Of a stretch of DNA of 64,000 bases, positions 15,923 to 23,385 are shown one piece after another (position 1 is the first letter of the stretch; the number at the start of each line of letters is the position of its first letter). The DNA is taken from contig JBCBKO010000007.1 in assembly GCA_038521865.1 (NCBI GenBank), forward strand, positions 1-64,000, written 5' to 3'. Position numbers and translations under genes: made by a program. The notes under the pieces are model-generated. The model saw only the letters and a list, made by a program, of their open reading frames with translations, was not told the DNA's origin and searched no databases. This DNA comes from CALBPI01 sp038521865. Its GTDB lineage: Bacteria > Pseudomonadota > Gammaproteobacteria > Steroidobacterales > Woeseiaceae.

Positions 15923-17908
15923 TTATAAGCGACCTGTCTCTGCAACGCGCTCTTGACGCGGCAGCGGTTTCAGGTAGTGAATCAGTCGCTCTACGGGTTG
16001 TTCGTTGCGCCACTGAAAAACGATGCTCGCAAACAGCACTTTTTGCACGTAATTGCGCGTCTCATCGTAGGGCAGGGTCTCGATCCATACCTGCGGGTCG
16101 ATATCAGTCTGCGCTGTCCAGCGCACCACCCGGTGTGGGCCGGCGTTATAAGCAGCGGTTGCGAGCGCGCGATGACCAAATCGCGCCTTGAGCTCGGCCA
16201 GATGTGCGGTGCCGAGCGTAATGTTGATGTCAGGGTCGTGCAGCGCGTCGGCCGACGGCATGGGCGCCATACCCAAAGCGCGTGCGGTGCGCCGTGCCGT
16301 TGCCGGAATCAACTGCATGACACCGCGGGCGCCGGCGCCGGATTTCACTGAGGGGTCAAACAGGCTCTCGTTGCGCGCGAGTGCGAACACCCAGTTGGCA
16401 TCAAGATCATGCTGCTTCGCGTTTGACGCGACGAATTCGCGGTGTGCTAGCGGGAATCGAAGCTCCAGATCGTCGAGGTGGCCGCCCGCAACCGCGAGTC
16501 GCACAGCCTCATGGTGCCACCCGAGTTCATGTGCCAGCGCACCCAGCGCGATCAGATTCGGTTTGGTCTGGTTGCGGGAGATGACCGCCAACTCGTGCCG
16601 CGCCCTCGCGACCTGACCGACGTGGAATAGCTCCTCGACGCGACGCCATTCGAAGCGCTGCGACCACGATTGCTTGAGTTCTGCGTCGACGGGCAACCGT
16701 TCGTCGTCAAATCGATAGGCAGCGTCGACGGCATCGGCGGCGAGAAAACCGTGATAGCTGCGATCTTCCGCTAGGGCAGTGAGCAGAGATCGGCCTGCTT
16801 CCAGTTGTCCGCTGCGCGTGAGCGCAATCGCTTCCCAGTACCGCCAGCGCGGCGTGCTCGCTTGCTCAATCGGCATGTCGGCAACGGCTCGCAATACCTC
16901 GGGCCAATCGTCGGCGCGCAGTGCGGCACGAGCGCGCCAGGCGTGCCAGCGCTCGTCGCGAACCAAGGCCGGGACAGCTTCAAACCAACTCTGCGCCTCC
17001 GGCAGCGCGTCCTGTGCCCCAGCCAGGGCCAGGAATCGAAGGATGCTGGCACTCTGTTCGTTGCTGACGCGGGCGCGCAGCGTTTTGTCGGTATGCCAGA
17101 GTTCATGTGCGGTGAGTGGATCGCGCAGTGCGAGGCGCCGGATTGCATGCTCGATCTGCTCGGCAGTCAGTGCGGCATTCAAAGCCGGTTGGCTGAACGC
17201 TTCGCGGGGGGTCTTGTGAGCGCGTTTCCACAGTGCGGCTGTGTTTCGATAGCTACTGTCGAGGCTCGATGCCAGATAACCAGCGAGGCCATAGTTGCCG
17301 CGCTCTACGGCGAGATCAAACCGCTGTGCAAACTCGGCCTCTCCCAGAACACCCTGATGCTTGAGTGCGACGAAGGCGGGATCGCAACGGTCGTTCTGAC
17401 TTTGCCCAACAAGCCACAGCTTGCGCCCGAGCGTGTGCTGCTGTTCAGCATTCCAGCTCGACTTGCCATTGATGGCGGCGGCAAGTGCGGTGCACGCAAG
17501 CGCTGCGTCCGCATGGTTTGCGTAGTGTGCTTCGTAGGCGGCGAAAAACTCAGGCCAGCGTGCGCCTCGCGCCAGTGCGGACACCAGCCGATAGCGCAGG
17601 CGACGTGTCGGCGGCAGGTCAGGTGCGCGGTCTAAAAATTTCTGCGCGTTTTTGGTAACCCCTTTTGCGACCTCCGCCGAATAACGTGCCGCCTGAAGGT
17701 CGACCCAGAGCGGATAGTCTTCGAGCAGGCGTTGCTCCTTGCGCGTCAACGCCCACTTGCCCTCCAGTGCCTCCGGCCACGCGCGCTCGAAGAGCTCGCG
17801 CGCCTCAGTTTGTGCGCTGGCGTCGCCAAGCGAGGATAAGGCAAACAAAAGGCTCGCCACCGAGAAGGTGACGAGCCTCAGGAGTGAGGTTGTCGGTTGA
17901 GCCGTCAA
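15923..17908 (-). CDS. slt: Soluble lytic murein transglycosylase (Slt70-like)
   Basis: 661-residue periplasmic enzyme that cleaves the MurNAc-GlcNAc bond of peptidoglycan with 1,6-anhydro formation. It has an N-terminal signal peptide ending SLGDASA, then a long alpha-superhelical U-domain (about 40-480) and a C-terminal lysozyme-like SLT domain: catalytic E514 in ALARNESLFDP, GARGVMQLIPATA, NITLGTAHLAEL and ATAAYNAGPHRV. The TTG start overlaps the upstream degQ stop as TTGA. No strong ribosome-binding site is seen, so coupling to degQ translation is likely. Confidence 0.93.
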   Translation of the reverse strand: MTAQPTTSLLRLVTFSVASLLFALSSLGDASAQTEARELFERAWPEALEGKWALTRKEQRLLEDYPLWVDLQAARYSAEVAKGVTKNAQKFLDRAPDLPPTRRLRYRLVSALARGARWPEFFAAYEAHYANHADAALACTALAAAINGKSSWNAEQQHTLGRKLWLVGQSQNDRCDPAFVALKHQGVLGEAEFAQRFDLAVERGNYGLAGYLASSLDSSYRNTAALWKRAHKTPREAFSQPALNAALTAEQIEHAIRRLALRDPLTAHELWHTDKTLRARVSNEQSASILRFLALAGAQDALPEAQSWFEAVPALVRDERWHAWRARAALRADDWPEVLRAVADMPIEQASTPRWRYWEAIALTRSGQLEAGRSLLTALAEDRSYHGFLAADAVDAAYRFDDERLPVDAELKQSWSQRFEWRRVEELFHVGQVARARHELAVISRNQTKPNLIALGALAHELGWHHEAVRLAVAGGHLDDLELRFPLAHREFVASNAKQHDLDANWVFALARNESLFDPSVKSGAGARGVMQLIPATARRTARALGMAPMPSADALHDPDINITLGTAHLAELKARFGHRALATAAYNAGPHRVVRWTAQTDIDPQVWIETLPYDETRNYVQKVLFASIVFQWRNEQPVERLIHYLKPLPRQERVAETGRL

Positions 17909-19236
17909 CCGCGTAACGACAACAGTCGACGTCGACCGTCACGCTCGATTTCGACGAAGATTCGGCTGCTGGAATTGGCTTCGGCCAGGTTCAGCAGTTC
18001 GTCAAGGTCATCCACTGGTCGGCGGTTCACTGCAATGATCAGATCCCCAGCGCGCAAACCGCTGAGTTGAGCCCGCGAGTTTGGCTCTACGCTGCTGACG
18101 ACAACACCCGGTCGCCCTTGTGCATTGGCGAGCTCTGCACCGTCGAGACCGGGGTGCAATTCCGAAGCGTCAGCGACAGCGCCACCGTTCTGATCATCAA
18201 GCGTTGCCGATAGCTCTTTTGCGCTTCCCTCGCGGACCGCGGTCACAGAGATTTGCTCTCCGCTGCGCAGCAGTCCGATGGTGTTTCGAAGGTCCGCAGC
18301 GCTGTCTACCTTGTTGCCGTTGATCGCAGTGATGATGTCGTTCACTTCGATGCCGGCGCGTTCTGCCGCGGAACCTGGTGAGACGTCCACAACGAGTGCG
18401 CCCGTAATGTTGGTCAGTCCTAGCATTTCCGCCTCATCCGGTCCAACTGTGTCGATACGCACACCGAGCAGGCCGCGGCGCACATCGCCGAATTCCAGGA
18501 TCTGGCTCATGATGCTCTTGGCCATGTTCGAAGGAATCGCGAAACCGATGCCGACGTTGCCACCGCTGCGCGAGATGATTGCGGAATTAATACCCACCAG
18601 CTCGCCGGAAAGATTCACAAGCGCACCGCCCGAGTTACCCGGGTTGATCGACGCGTCGGTCTGGATGAAGTCTTCGTAACCATCGCCAATGCCATAGCGA
18701 CCGAGTGCGCTGACAATGCCGGAGGTGACGGTGTGGCTCAGGCCGAACGGGTTGCCGATAGCGATCACGAAATCGCCAACACGCGCCGAGTCCGAATCGC
18801 CGATTCGGATTTCCACGAGCCCGCTGACATCAGCTTTCAATACCGCGATATCGGTGCCCGCATCTTTGCCGACGACCTCTGCGCTAAAGCTACGGCCGTC
18901 TTGCAATGTGACCTCGATTTCATCGGCGTTGGCGATGACATGTTCGTTGGTCAGGATGTAGCCGTTGGCCGCATCGACCACGACCCCGGACCCCGCGGAG
19001 CGCATTTCGCGTGGGCGCGGCTCCGAAGGCATGCCAAAAAACTCGCGGAAGGGGTCGCCTTGACCGCGCGAGCGGACCTGGCCACGTACTTGAATGTTCA
19101 CGACCGCATCCGAAACTTCATCCACGATCGGTGCAAGACTGGGAAGTGTCTGGCCATCGACCGACGCCGGCAATGCAGCGTGGCCGGGGAGTGCTGACAG
19201 CATCAGCAAGGCGGCTGAAAAAACAAGGTGTTTCAT
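17905..19236 (-). CDS. degQ: Periplasmic Do-family serine protease (DegQ/MucD-like)
   Basis: 443-residue HtrA-type protease/chaperone acting on misfolded envelope proteins. Signal peptide MKHLVFSAALLMLSALPGHA. The trypsin-like domain has the complete triad H99 (TNEHVIA), D129 (GTDIAVLK) and S202 (GNSGGALV). PDZ1 (GLLGVRIDTV...GSAAERAGIEVNDIITAING) and PDZ2 (VVVSSVEPNSRAQLSGLRAGDLIIAVN) follow. The short segment between the first strands (PSEPRPREMRSAG) suits DegQ/MucD rather than DegP. ATG 19236 gives a good signal peptide; the longer frame adds 20 unrelated residues. First gene of the degQ-slt-NDUFA9-like operon. Confidence 0.94.
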   Translation of the reverse strand: MKHLVFSAALLMLSALPGHAALPASVDGQTLPSLAPIVDEVSDAVVNIQVRGQVRSRGQGDPFREFFGMPSEPRPREMRSAGSGVVVDAANGYILTNEHVIANADEIEVTLQDGRSFSAEVVGKDAGTDIAVLKADVSGLVEIRIGDSDSARVGDFVIAIGNPFGLSHTVTSGIVSALGRYGIGDGYEDFIQTDASINPGNSGGALVNLSGELVGINSAIISRSGGNVGIGFAIPSNMAKSIMSQILEFGDVRRGLLGVRIDTVGPDEAEMLGLTNITGALVVDVSPGSAAERAGIEVNDIITAINGNKVDSAADLRNTIGLLRSGEQISVTAVREGSAKELSATLDDQNGGAVADASELHPGLDGAELANAQGRPGVVVSSVEPNSRAQLSGLRAGDLIIAVNRRPVDDLDELLNLAEANSSSRIFVEIERDGRRRLLSLRG

Positions 19237-19434
19237 GCTTGATATACCTATTTCTGGGAGTTCAATCGACGGCCGCGAACTATCCGCCACGTCCATCCTC
19301 GCACCTGCTGATCACGGGTGCCAGCGATTCAGACAGAAAGAATGGCCGCTAGTTCGCAGTCTCAGCGAAATGAGTAGGGTGCAACTGGCGCCTTTTCAAG
19401 GCGGTTCAATTAGTTGAACGACCTTCATTACCAA

Positions 19435-19450
19435 ACACAATATATAGTGG
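19435..19450. promoter_or_regulatory. NrdR box 1
   Basis: ACACAATATATAGTGG fits the NrdR-box consensus ACAC-A/T-ATATA-T/A-GTGT at almost every position. NrdR is the nucleotide-sensing repressor of ribonucleotide reductase genes, and the downstream gene is nrdJ. It lies about 135 bp upstream of the promoter. Confidence 0.7.
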
Positions 19451-19570
19451 CTCTCGCGTTATGTTACTGAGACAAAATAATTGAGAAAGTTGTTGGACAG
19501 TATATTTTGAAACAAAGTAACTCATTGTTTTTAATAAAAATTCGACCATTTTCGGTATTGTTATTTTTTC

Positions 19571-19599
19571 TTGACAGCAGCTCGGCGCGGGCATAATCT
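19571..19599 (+). promoter_or_regulatory. Sigma-70 promoter of nrdJ
   Basis: A perfect -35 TTGACA (19571-19576) is followed by CATAAT at 15 bp or TAATCT at 17 bp spacing. An A/T-rich tract lies directly upstream. Transcription from about 19605 gives a leader of roughly 200 nt before nrdJ. Confidence 0.7.
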
Positions 19600-19611
19600 T
19601 ATGCACCTGTG

Positions 19612-19627
19612 ACACAACATCTTGTGT
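19612..19627. promoter_or_regulatory. NrdR box 2
   Basis: ACACAACATCTTGTGT is a 16-bp NrdR-like palindrome with 14 of 16 consensus positions, lying just downstream of the predicted transcription start, where bound repressor would block initiation. Its centre is 177 bp from box 1, far more than the usual 31-32 bp pair spacing. Confidence 0.65.
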
Positions 19628-19639
19628 CCAGAGAAACAT

Positions 19640-19802
19640 AAAAAGGTAACGGCCAGTCCAGCCAGAGCGGGACCAGCCAGGGAAACTGTTGCCTCAAAGC
19701 TTTGGTTTTGGGGGTGATGGCTTCGACATCACTTAACGGACATGGTTGGTCTTCCGCGAGAACACCACCGTGACCCATTTTTTTGAGGGGGTTGTATAAC
19801 CA
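19640..19802 (+). ncRNA. Structured nrdJ leader RNA (candidate cis-regulator)
   Basis: The leader has a repeated CCAGCCAG segment (about 19665 and 19681), a self-complementary CAAAGCTTTG (19695-19704), and a hairpin GTGATG-GCTTCGA-CATCAC (19714-19732). A longer stem-loop at 19741-19772 pairs CATGGT-GGT-TTC with GAA-ACC-ACCGTG around CGCGA and is followed, 5 nt later, by seven T residues: an intrinsic-terminator shape. The Shine-Dalgarno GAGGGGG lies right after it. A conserved nrdJ RNA motif has been described upstream of nrdJ in marine sequences; whether this is that motif needs a covariance-model search. Confidence 0.5.
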
Positions 19803-21551
19803 ATGAGCATCGCTACGGACGCTGGGTCGACGGAATTGGCAGCAGTGACAAGCGTTAAGGAAATTCCGCTTCAGGACACGTCTCGAGACATCTGGGAGAC
19901 GAAATATCGCCTGACATCCAAATCTGGAGACGTTATCGACGCAACCGTCGACAACACCTTCCAGCGTGTTGCACGTGCACTTGCCGACGTCGAGAAAGAC
20001 GCCGGGCACTGGTACGAGCGTTTTCTTTGGGCGCTGCGCTCTGGTGCAATCCCCGCCGGCCGAATCACATCGAACGCCGGTGCACAGGCGCACAAGCCGG
20101 CCACGTCAACGATCAACTGCACGGTGTCCGGGACCATCGCAGACTCGATGGACAACATTCTGAACAAGGTCCATGAAGCCGGTCTGACGTTGAAAGCGGG
20201 CTGTGGCATTGGTTATGAGTTCTCGACCCTGCGACCGAAAGGCGCATACGTATCCGGTGCAGGCGCCTACACATCGGGACCGCTGTCGTTCATGGATATC
20301 TACGACCGCATGTGCTTTACCGTGTCATCAGCGGGCGGCCGTCGCGGCGCTCAGATGGGCACCTTCGATGTGGGTCATCCTGACGCACCTGAGTTTATTC
20401 GGGCCAAGCGCGAAGACGGTCGTTTGCGTCAGTTCAACTTGTCGCTGCTGATCACCGACGCCTTCATGAAGGCGGTGAAGAACGATGACGAGTGGGCGCT
20501 GGCGTTCCCGGTGACCGAGAAAGAGCTCGAGCAGGACGGTATCGACGTTGAACTCGTTCGTTCTGGTGCCGATGCCGAGTACGTATGGCGTGAGTGGCCG
20601 GGCGAGGGTGACTTCGTCAAAGACGAGCAGGGTCTCGCCGCCTGCAAGATCTACAAAACGCTGCCGGCACGTCGCCTGTGGGACATGATCATGTCCTCCA
20701 CTTACGATTTCGCTGAGCCGGGCTTTGTTTTGATCGATGCGGTCAATGAAATGAACAACAACTGGTGGTGCGAGAACATCCGCGCGACCAACCCGTGTGG
20801 TGAGCAACCGCTGCCGCCTTATGGTTCTTGTCTTTTGGGTTCTGTGAACCTGACGCGTTTCGTTGTGAACCCGTTCGAAGATGGCGCTGAATTCGATTGG
20901 CAGGGTTTCCGTGAGGTCGTGAAGGTCTTCACTCGGATGCTCGACAACGTCGTTGAAATCAACGGTCTGCCGCTGCCACAGCAGCGTAATGAGATCACGC
21001 GCAAGCGTCGCCACGGCATGGGCTTCCTCGGTCTTGGCTCGACGATCACCATGTTGCAGATGAAGTATGGCGAGAAAGACGCTGTCGAGTTCACCGAGAA
21101 GGTGGCGCGCGAGATGGCGCTAGCTGGATGGGAAACCGCACTCGAGCTGTCTCGCGAGAAGGGCCCGGCACCGATCATGACCGAAGACTTCGAAGTCACG
21201 CCGGACATGCTGCGTAAGCGCCCCGAAATGGTGAAAGATGGTTATCAAGTCGGTGACCGTGTGCCTGGGCGTCTGCTTCATGCGCGCTACAGCCGCTACA
21301 TGCAACGGGTCGCGGAAGTCGCACCCGAGCTGGTCGCCGAACTGGCCGAAGCGGGTGCACGTTTCACGCACCACACCTCGATTGCACCGACCGGCACGAT
21401 TTCGCTATCGCTTGCGAACAATGCCTCGAACGGCATCGAGCCGAGTTTCGCGCATCACTACTTCCGCAACGTGATTCGTGAAGGCAAGAAGACCAAAGAG
21501 AAGGTTGATGTGTTCTCGTTCGAGTTGCTCGCTTACCGTGCACGCGTGTAG
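19803..21551 (+). CDS. nrdJ: B12-dependent ribonucleotide reductase NrdJa, N-terminal part before amber codon
   Basis: Class II (adenosylcobalamin) ribonucleotide reductase large chain, making deoxyribonucleotides with or without oxygen. The catalytic set is present: C106 (TINCTVSG) and C343 (YGSCLLG) as the redox pair, thiyl-radical C332 and E334 in NPCGEQ, and the later PTGTISLSLANNASNGIEP substrate loop. Codon 583 is TAG (21549-21551), after YRARV. The same frame then continues PQAMPFAED... at 21552 without another shift and restores the rest of NrdJa (about 725 residues in all), so the gene is interrupted by a single in-frame stop. Either it is read through, translated as two pieces, or it is a mutation or assembly error. 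Confidence 0.9.
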   Translation: MSIATDAGSTELAAVTSVKEIPLQDTSRDIWETKYRLTSKSGDVIDATVDNTFQRVARALADVEKDAGHWYERFLWALRSGAIPAGRITSNAGAQAHKPATSTINCTVSGTIADSMDNILNKVHEAGLTLKAGCGIGYEFSTLRPKGAYVSGAGAYTSGPLSFMDIYDRMCFTVSSAGGRRGAQMGTFDVGHPDAPEFIRAKREDGRLRQFNLSLLITDAFMKAVKNDDEWALAFPVTEKELEQDGIDVELVRSGADAEYVWREWPGEGDFVKDEQGLAACKIYKTLPARRLWDMIMSSTYDFAEPGFVLIDAVNEMNNNWWCENIRATNPCGEQPLPPYGSCLLGSVNLTRFVVNPFEDGAEFDWQGFREVVKVFTRMLDNVVEINGLPLPQQRNEITRKRRHGMGFLGLGSTITMLQMKYGEKDAVEFTEKVAREMALAGWETALELSREKGPAPIMTEDFEVTPDMLRKRPEMVKDGYQVGDRVPGRLLHARYSRYMQRVAEVAPELVAELAEAGARFTHHTSIAPTGTISLSLANNASNGIEPSFAHHYFRNVIREGKKTKEKVDVFSFELLAYRARV

Positions 21552-21560
21552 CCGCAGGCG

Positions 21561-21977
21561 ATGCCGTTTGCTGAGGATGCTGATGCAGCACTGCCGGAAT
21601 ACTTCATCACGGCCGATGACATCACGCCGCAGCAGCACGTGGACATCCAGGCCGCTGCACAGAAGTGGGTGGATTCCTCGATTTCGAAAACGGCGAACGT
21701 GCCGACGGATTACCCGTACGAGGACTTCAAGGACATCTACCTGTATGCCTACGACAAAGGTTTGAAGGGATGTACGACATTCCGTTTCAACCCGGAGGCA
21801 TTCCAGGGTGTATTGGTGAAAGAGCAGGACCTCAAGGACACGACCTATGTCTTCGAACTGGAAGACGGATCGACGGTGGAAGTGCGTGGGGACGAAGAGA
21901 TCGAGTACGACGGTGAAATGCACACCGCCGCGAACCTCTTCGATGCGATGAAAGAAGGCTACTACGGAAAGTTCTAA
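21561..21977 (+). CDS. nrdJ: NrdJa, C-terminal part after amber codon
   Basis: Same frame as the preceding piece, nine bases after its TAG. The 138 residues carry conserved NrdJ sequence: LPEYFITADDITPQQHVDIQAAAQKWVDSSISKTANVPTDYPYEDFKDIYLYAYDKGLKGCTTFRFNP is the end of the ten-stranded barrel, and a tail ending EYDGEMHTAANLFDAMKEGYYGKF follows. It contains strands essential for the active-site barrel, so the first piece alone should not be active. Translation could restart at ATG 21561, but only a weak GCAGGCG precedes it. The sequence is not degenerate, which argues that the C-terminal part is still under selection. Confidence 0.85.
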   Translation: MPFAEDADAALPEYFITADDITPQQHVDIQAAAQKWVDSSISKTANVPTDYPYEDFKDIYLYAYDKGLKGCTTFRFNPEAFQGVLVKEQDLKDTTYVFELEDGSTVEVRGDEEIEYDGEMHTAANLFDAMKEGYYGKF

Positions 21978-22699
21978 TGAAAATTGAGAAGAAAATCGTT
22001 GGCTTCTCGGTTAAGAAGCAGGAAGAGGCCGCTGCTGAGGAAGCGAAAGCACCGGTAGTCGAAAAACCGACCGCTAAAGTGATTCGCATGACCGAGCAGG
22101 TCGAGCGCCCGGAAATGCTGGTGGGTTCGACCTACAAGGTGAAGACGCCGGTTTCCGATCACGCGATGTATGTCACGATCAATGACATTATCCTGAATGA
22201 AGGCACCGAGCACGAGCATCGTCGCCCGTTCGAGATCTTCATCAACTCGAAGAACCTGGATCACTACCAGTGGATCGTTGCGTTAACCCGCATCATCTCT
22301 GCGGTGTTCCGCAAGGGTGGTGACGTTACGTTCCTGGTCGATGAGTTAAAGGCGGTGTTCGATCCGCGCGGTGGCTATTGGCAACCCGGTGGCAAGTTTA
22401 TGCCGTCGATCATCGCCGAACTTGGCCATATCGTGGAGAAGCATCTGATCGCGATCGGCATGCTCCGCAGCGTCGGTCCGGACGAAGCACAGAGAGAGCT
22501 CATCCGCCAGAAGCGCGAGGAGTACAACGCACTTCAGGCACAGCAGAGTCTGATCGACAACGAGCCGGCCACCGAGCCGGTGGGTGAAGGTCAGTATCCG
22601 GCAGGCGCTAGCCTATGCACCAAGTGCAACACGGCGGCCGTCGTCATGATGGATGGTTGTATGACGTGTCTCGCCTGCGGCGATTCGAAGTGCGGGTGA
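21977..22699 (+). CDS. Ribonucleotide reductase NrdJb (C-terminal accessory chain)
   Basis: 240-residue second chain of a split class II reductase, like NrdJb of Pseudomonas aeruginosa. A Lys/Glu/Ala-rich start (residues 1-35) leads to a TSCPD-type domain (YKVKTPVSDHAMYVTINDIIL, RPFEIFINSKNLDHYQWIVALTRIISAVFRKGGD). The C-terminus is a Cys-rich tail CTKC...CMTCLACGDSKC, which in the family serves zinc binding and redox relay to the active site. The ATG overlaps the previous stop (TAATG). It is therefore translated with the 3' part of nrdJa. Confidence 0.9.
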   Translation: MKIEKKIVGFSVKKQEEAAAEEAKAPVVEKPTAKVIRMTEQVERPEMLVGSTYKVKTPVSDHAMYVTINDIILNEGTEHEHRRPFEIFINSKNLDHYQWIVALTRIISAVFRKGGDVTFLVDELKAVFDPRGGYWQPGGKFMPSIIAELGHIVEKHLIAIGMLRSVGPDEAQRELIRQKREEYNALQAQQSLIDNEPATEPVGEGQYPAGASLCTKCNTAAVVMMDGCMTCLACGDSKCG

Positions 22700-22745
22700 T
22701 CGGATAGAAGCGAGCGCTGCCGCATAGGTTGCTCGCAGAAAAATC

Positions 22746-22789
22746 AGCCCAGAGACATGCCTGCCAGGGTTTTGTCTCTGGGCTTTTTT
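22746..22789 (+). terminator. Rho-independent terminator of nrdJab
   Basis: Twelve-base-pair perfect stem (AGCCCAGAGACA/TGTCTCTGGGCT) with a 15-nt loop, followed by TTTTTG. It closes the nrdJab operon. Confidence 0.92.
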
Positions 22790-22912
22790 GTTTTGGGGTG
22801 GCTTTGTATCACCCCGCGCTGCCGTTCCGCGAGCTTTCGGCAAGGTGAGAATCGAAGTTCGACGCCGGCGGCTGAGTAACTGCTTTCCTGCGACTTGAAC
22901 TCGGAAGGCGGC

Positions 22913-23350
22913 CTAAGCCTTTATCTTGGAGAACGTCTGACCTTTGATGCGTTGCGCCCCTCCTAGATGTTTCTGTGCAAAGTCGACAGATCGCTCTAGC
23001 ATGCTCCGCACCTCGGGCGATTCCAGTCCATCCCCGTTTCGAAATGGGATATGACGAATCTTGGTGCCGGTTCCTTTCAGAATACCGCTCGGGTCATCCA
23101 GCAGGGCCCCAGAGTTAAACCCGAGATTGATGTGCTTCGAGTAAAGCGCGACATGGCAGAACGCATCTTTGAGCTTTTCGGATAACGAAAACGCAGAGGT
23201 CAGCGCATGGCTGTTATAGAGGAGCTCGTTGGGGTCTTCATGAACGCTCAGGACAAGCTTCCTGATGTCTCTGTACAGACGCTGCAGCTTCGGTTGGTAG
23301 TCCGACAAACACCGCTCAAAGTCTGGATGTAGTTCATCTGTGTTCATCAT
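22913..23350 (-). CDS. DUF1801 domain protein
   Basis: About 145 residues, cytoplasmic. Resembles the DUF1801 (YdhG-like) fold: LRKLVLSVHEDPNELLYN..., AFCHVALYSKHINLGFNSGALLDDPSGILKGTGTKIRHI, ending in a positively charged helix. The pattern of a hydrophobic strand, GFN-GA-L, and GxGxKxRHI is characteristic. Biochemical function unknown. ATG 23350 (or the adjacent 23347) is preferred because earlier in-frame codons overlap the desaturase gene; the ribosome-binding site is weak. It lies 35 nt downstream of the desaturase on the same strand and may be cotranscribed. Confidence 0.72.
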   Translation of the reverse strand: MMNTDELHPDFERCLSDYQPKLQRLYRDIRKLVLSVHEDPNELLYNSHALTSAFSLSEKLKDAFCHVALYSKHINLGFNSGALLDDPSGILKGTGTKIRHIPFRNGDGLESPEVRSMLERSVDFAQKHLGGAQRIKGQTFSKIKA

Positions 23351-23385
23351 AGGTACCGAGAGAATTAATCCTTTATCAATAACCG

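Larger units (their letters stand above)
19237..19611. other. Gene-free control region upstream of nrdJ
   Basis: No credible coding sequence. The first 180 bases are the 5' flank of degQ. From about 19420 to 19600 the DNA turns strongly AT-rich and includes an NrdR-type box (19435), T-rich tracts (19505-19570) that could act as UP-element DNA, and the nrdJ promoter (19571). GCATAA-TC-TTATGC (19591-19604), a near-palindrome, covers the -10. Confidence 0.6.

Noticed and set aside
19640..19700. Cobalamin-riboswitch B12 box in the nrdJ leader
   Set aside because: CGGGACCAGCC loosely resembles part of the box, but the remaining conserved blocks are absent.
21549..21551. Selenocysteine or pyrrolysine at the nrdJ stop
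   Set aside because: The codon is TAG, not TGA, so selenocysteine is excluded. Pyrrolysine genes are not expected in this lineage, and the position is not a catalytic site.
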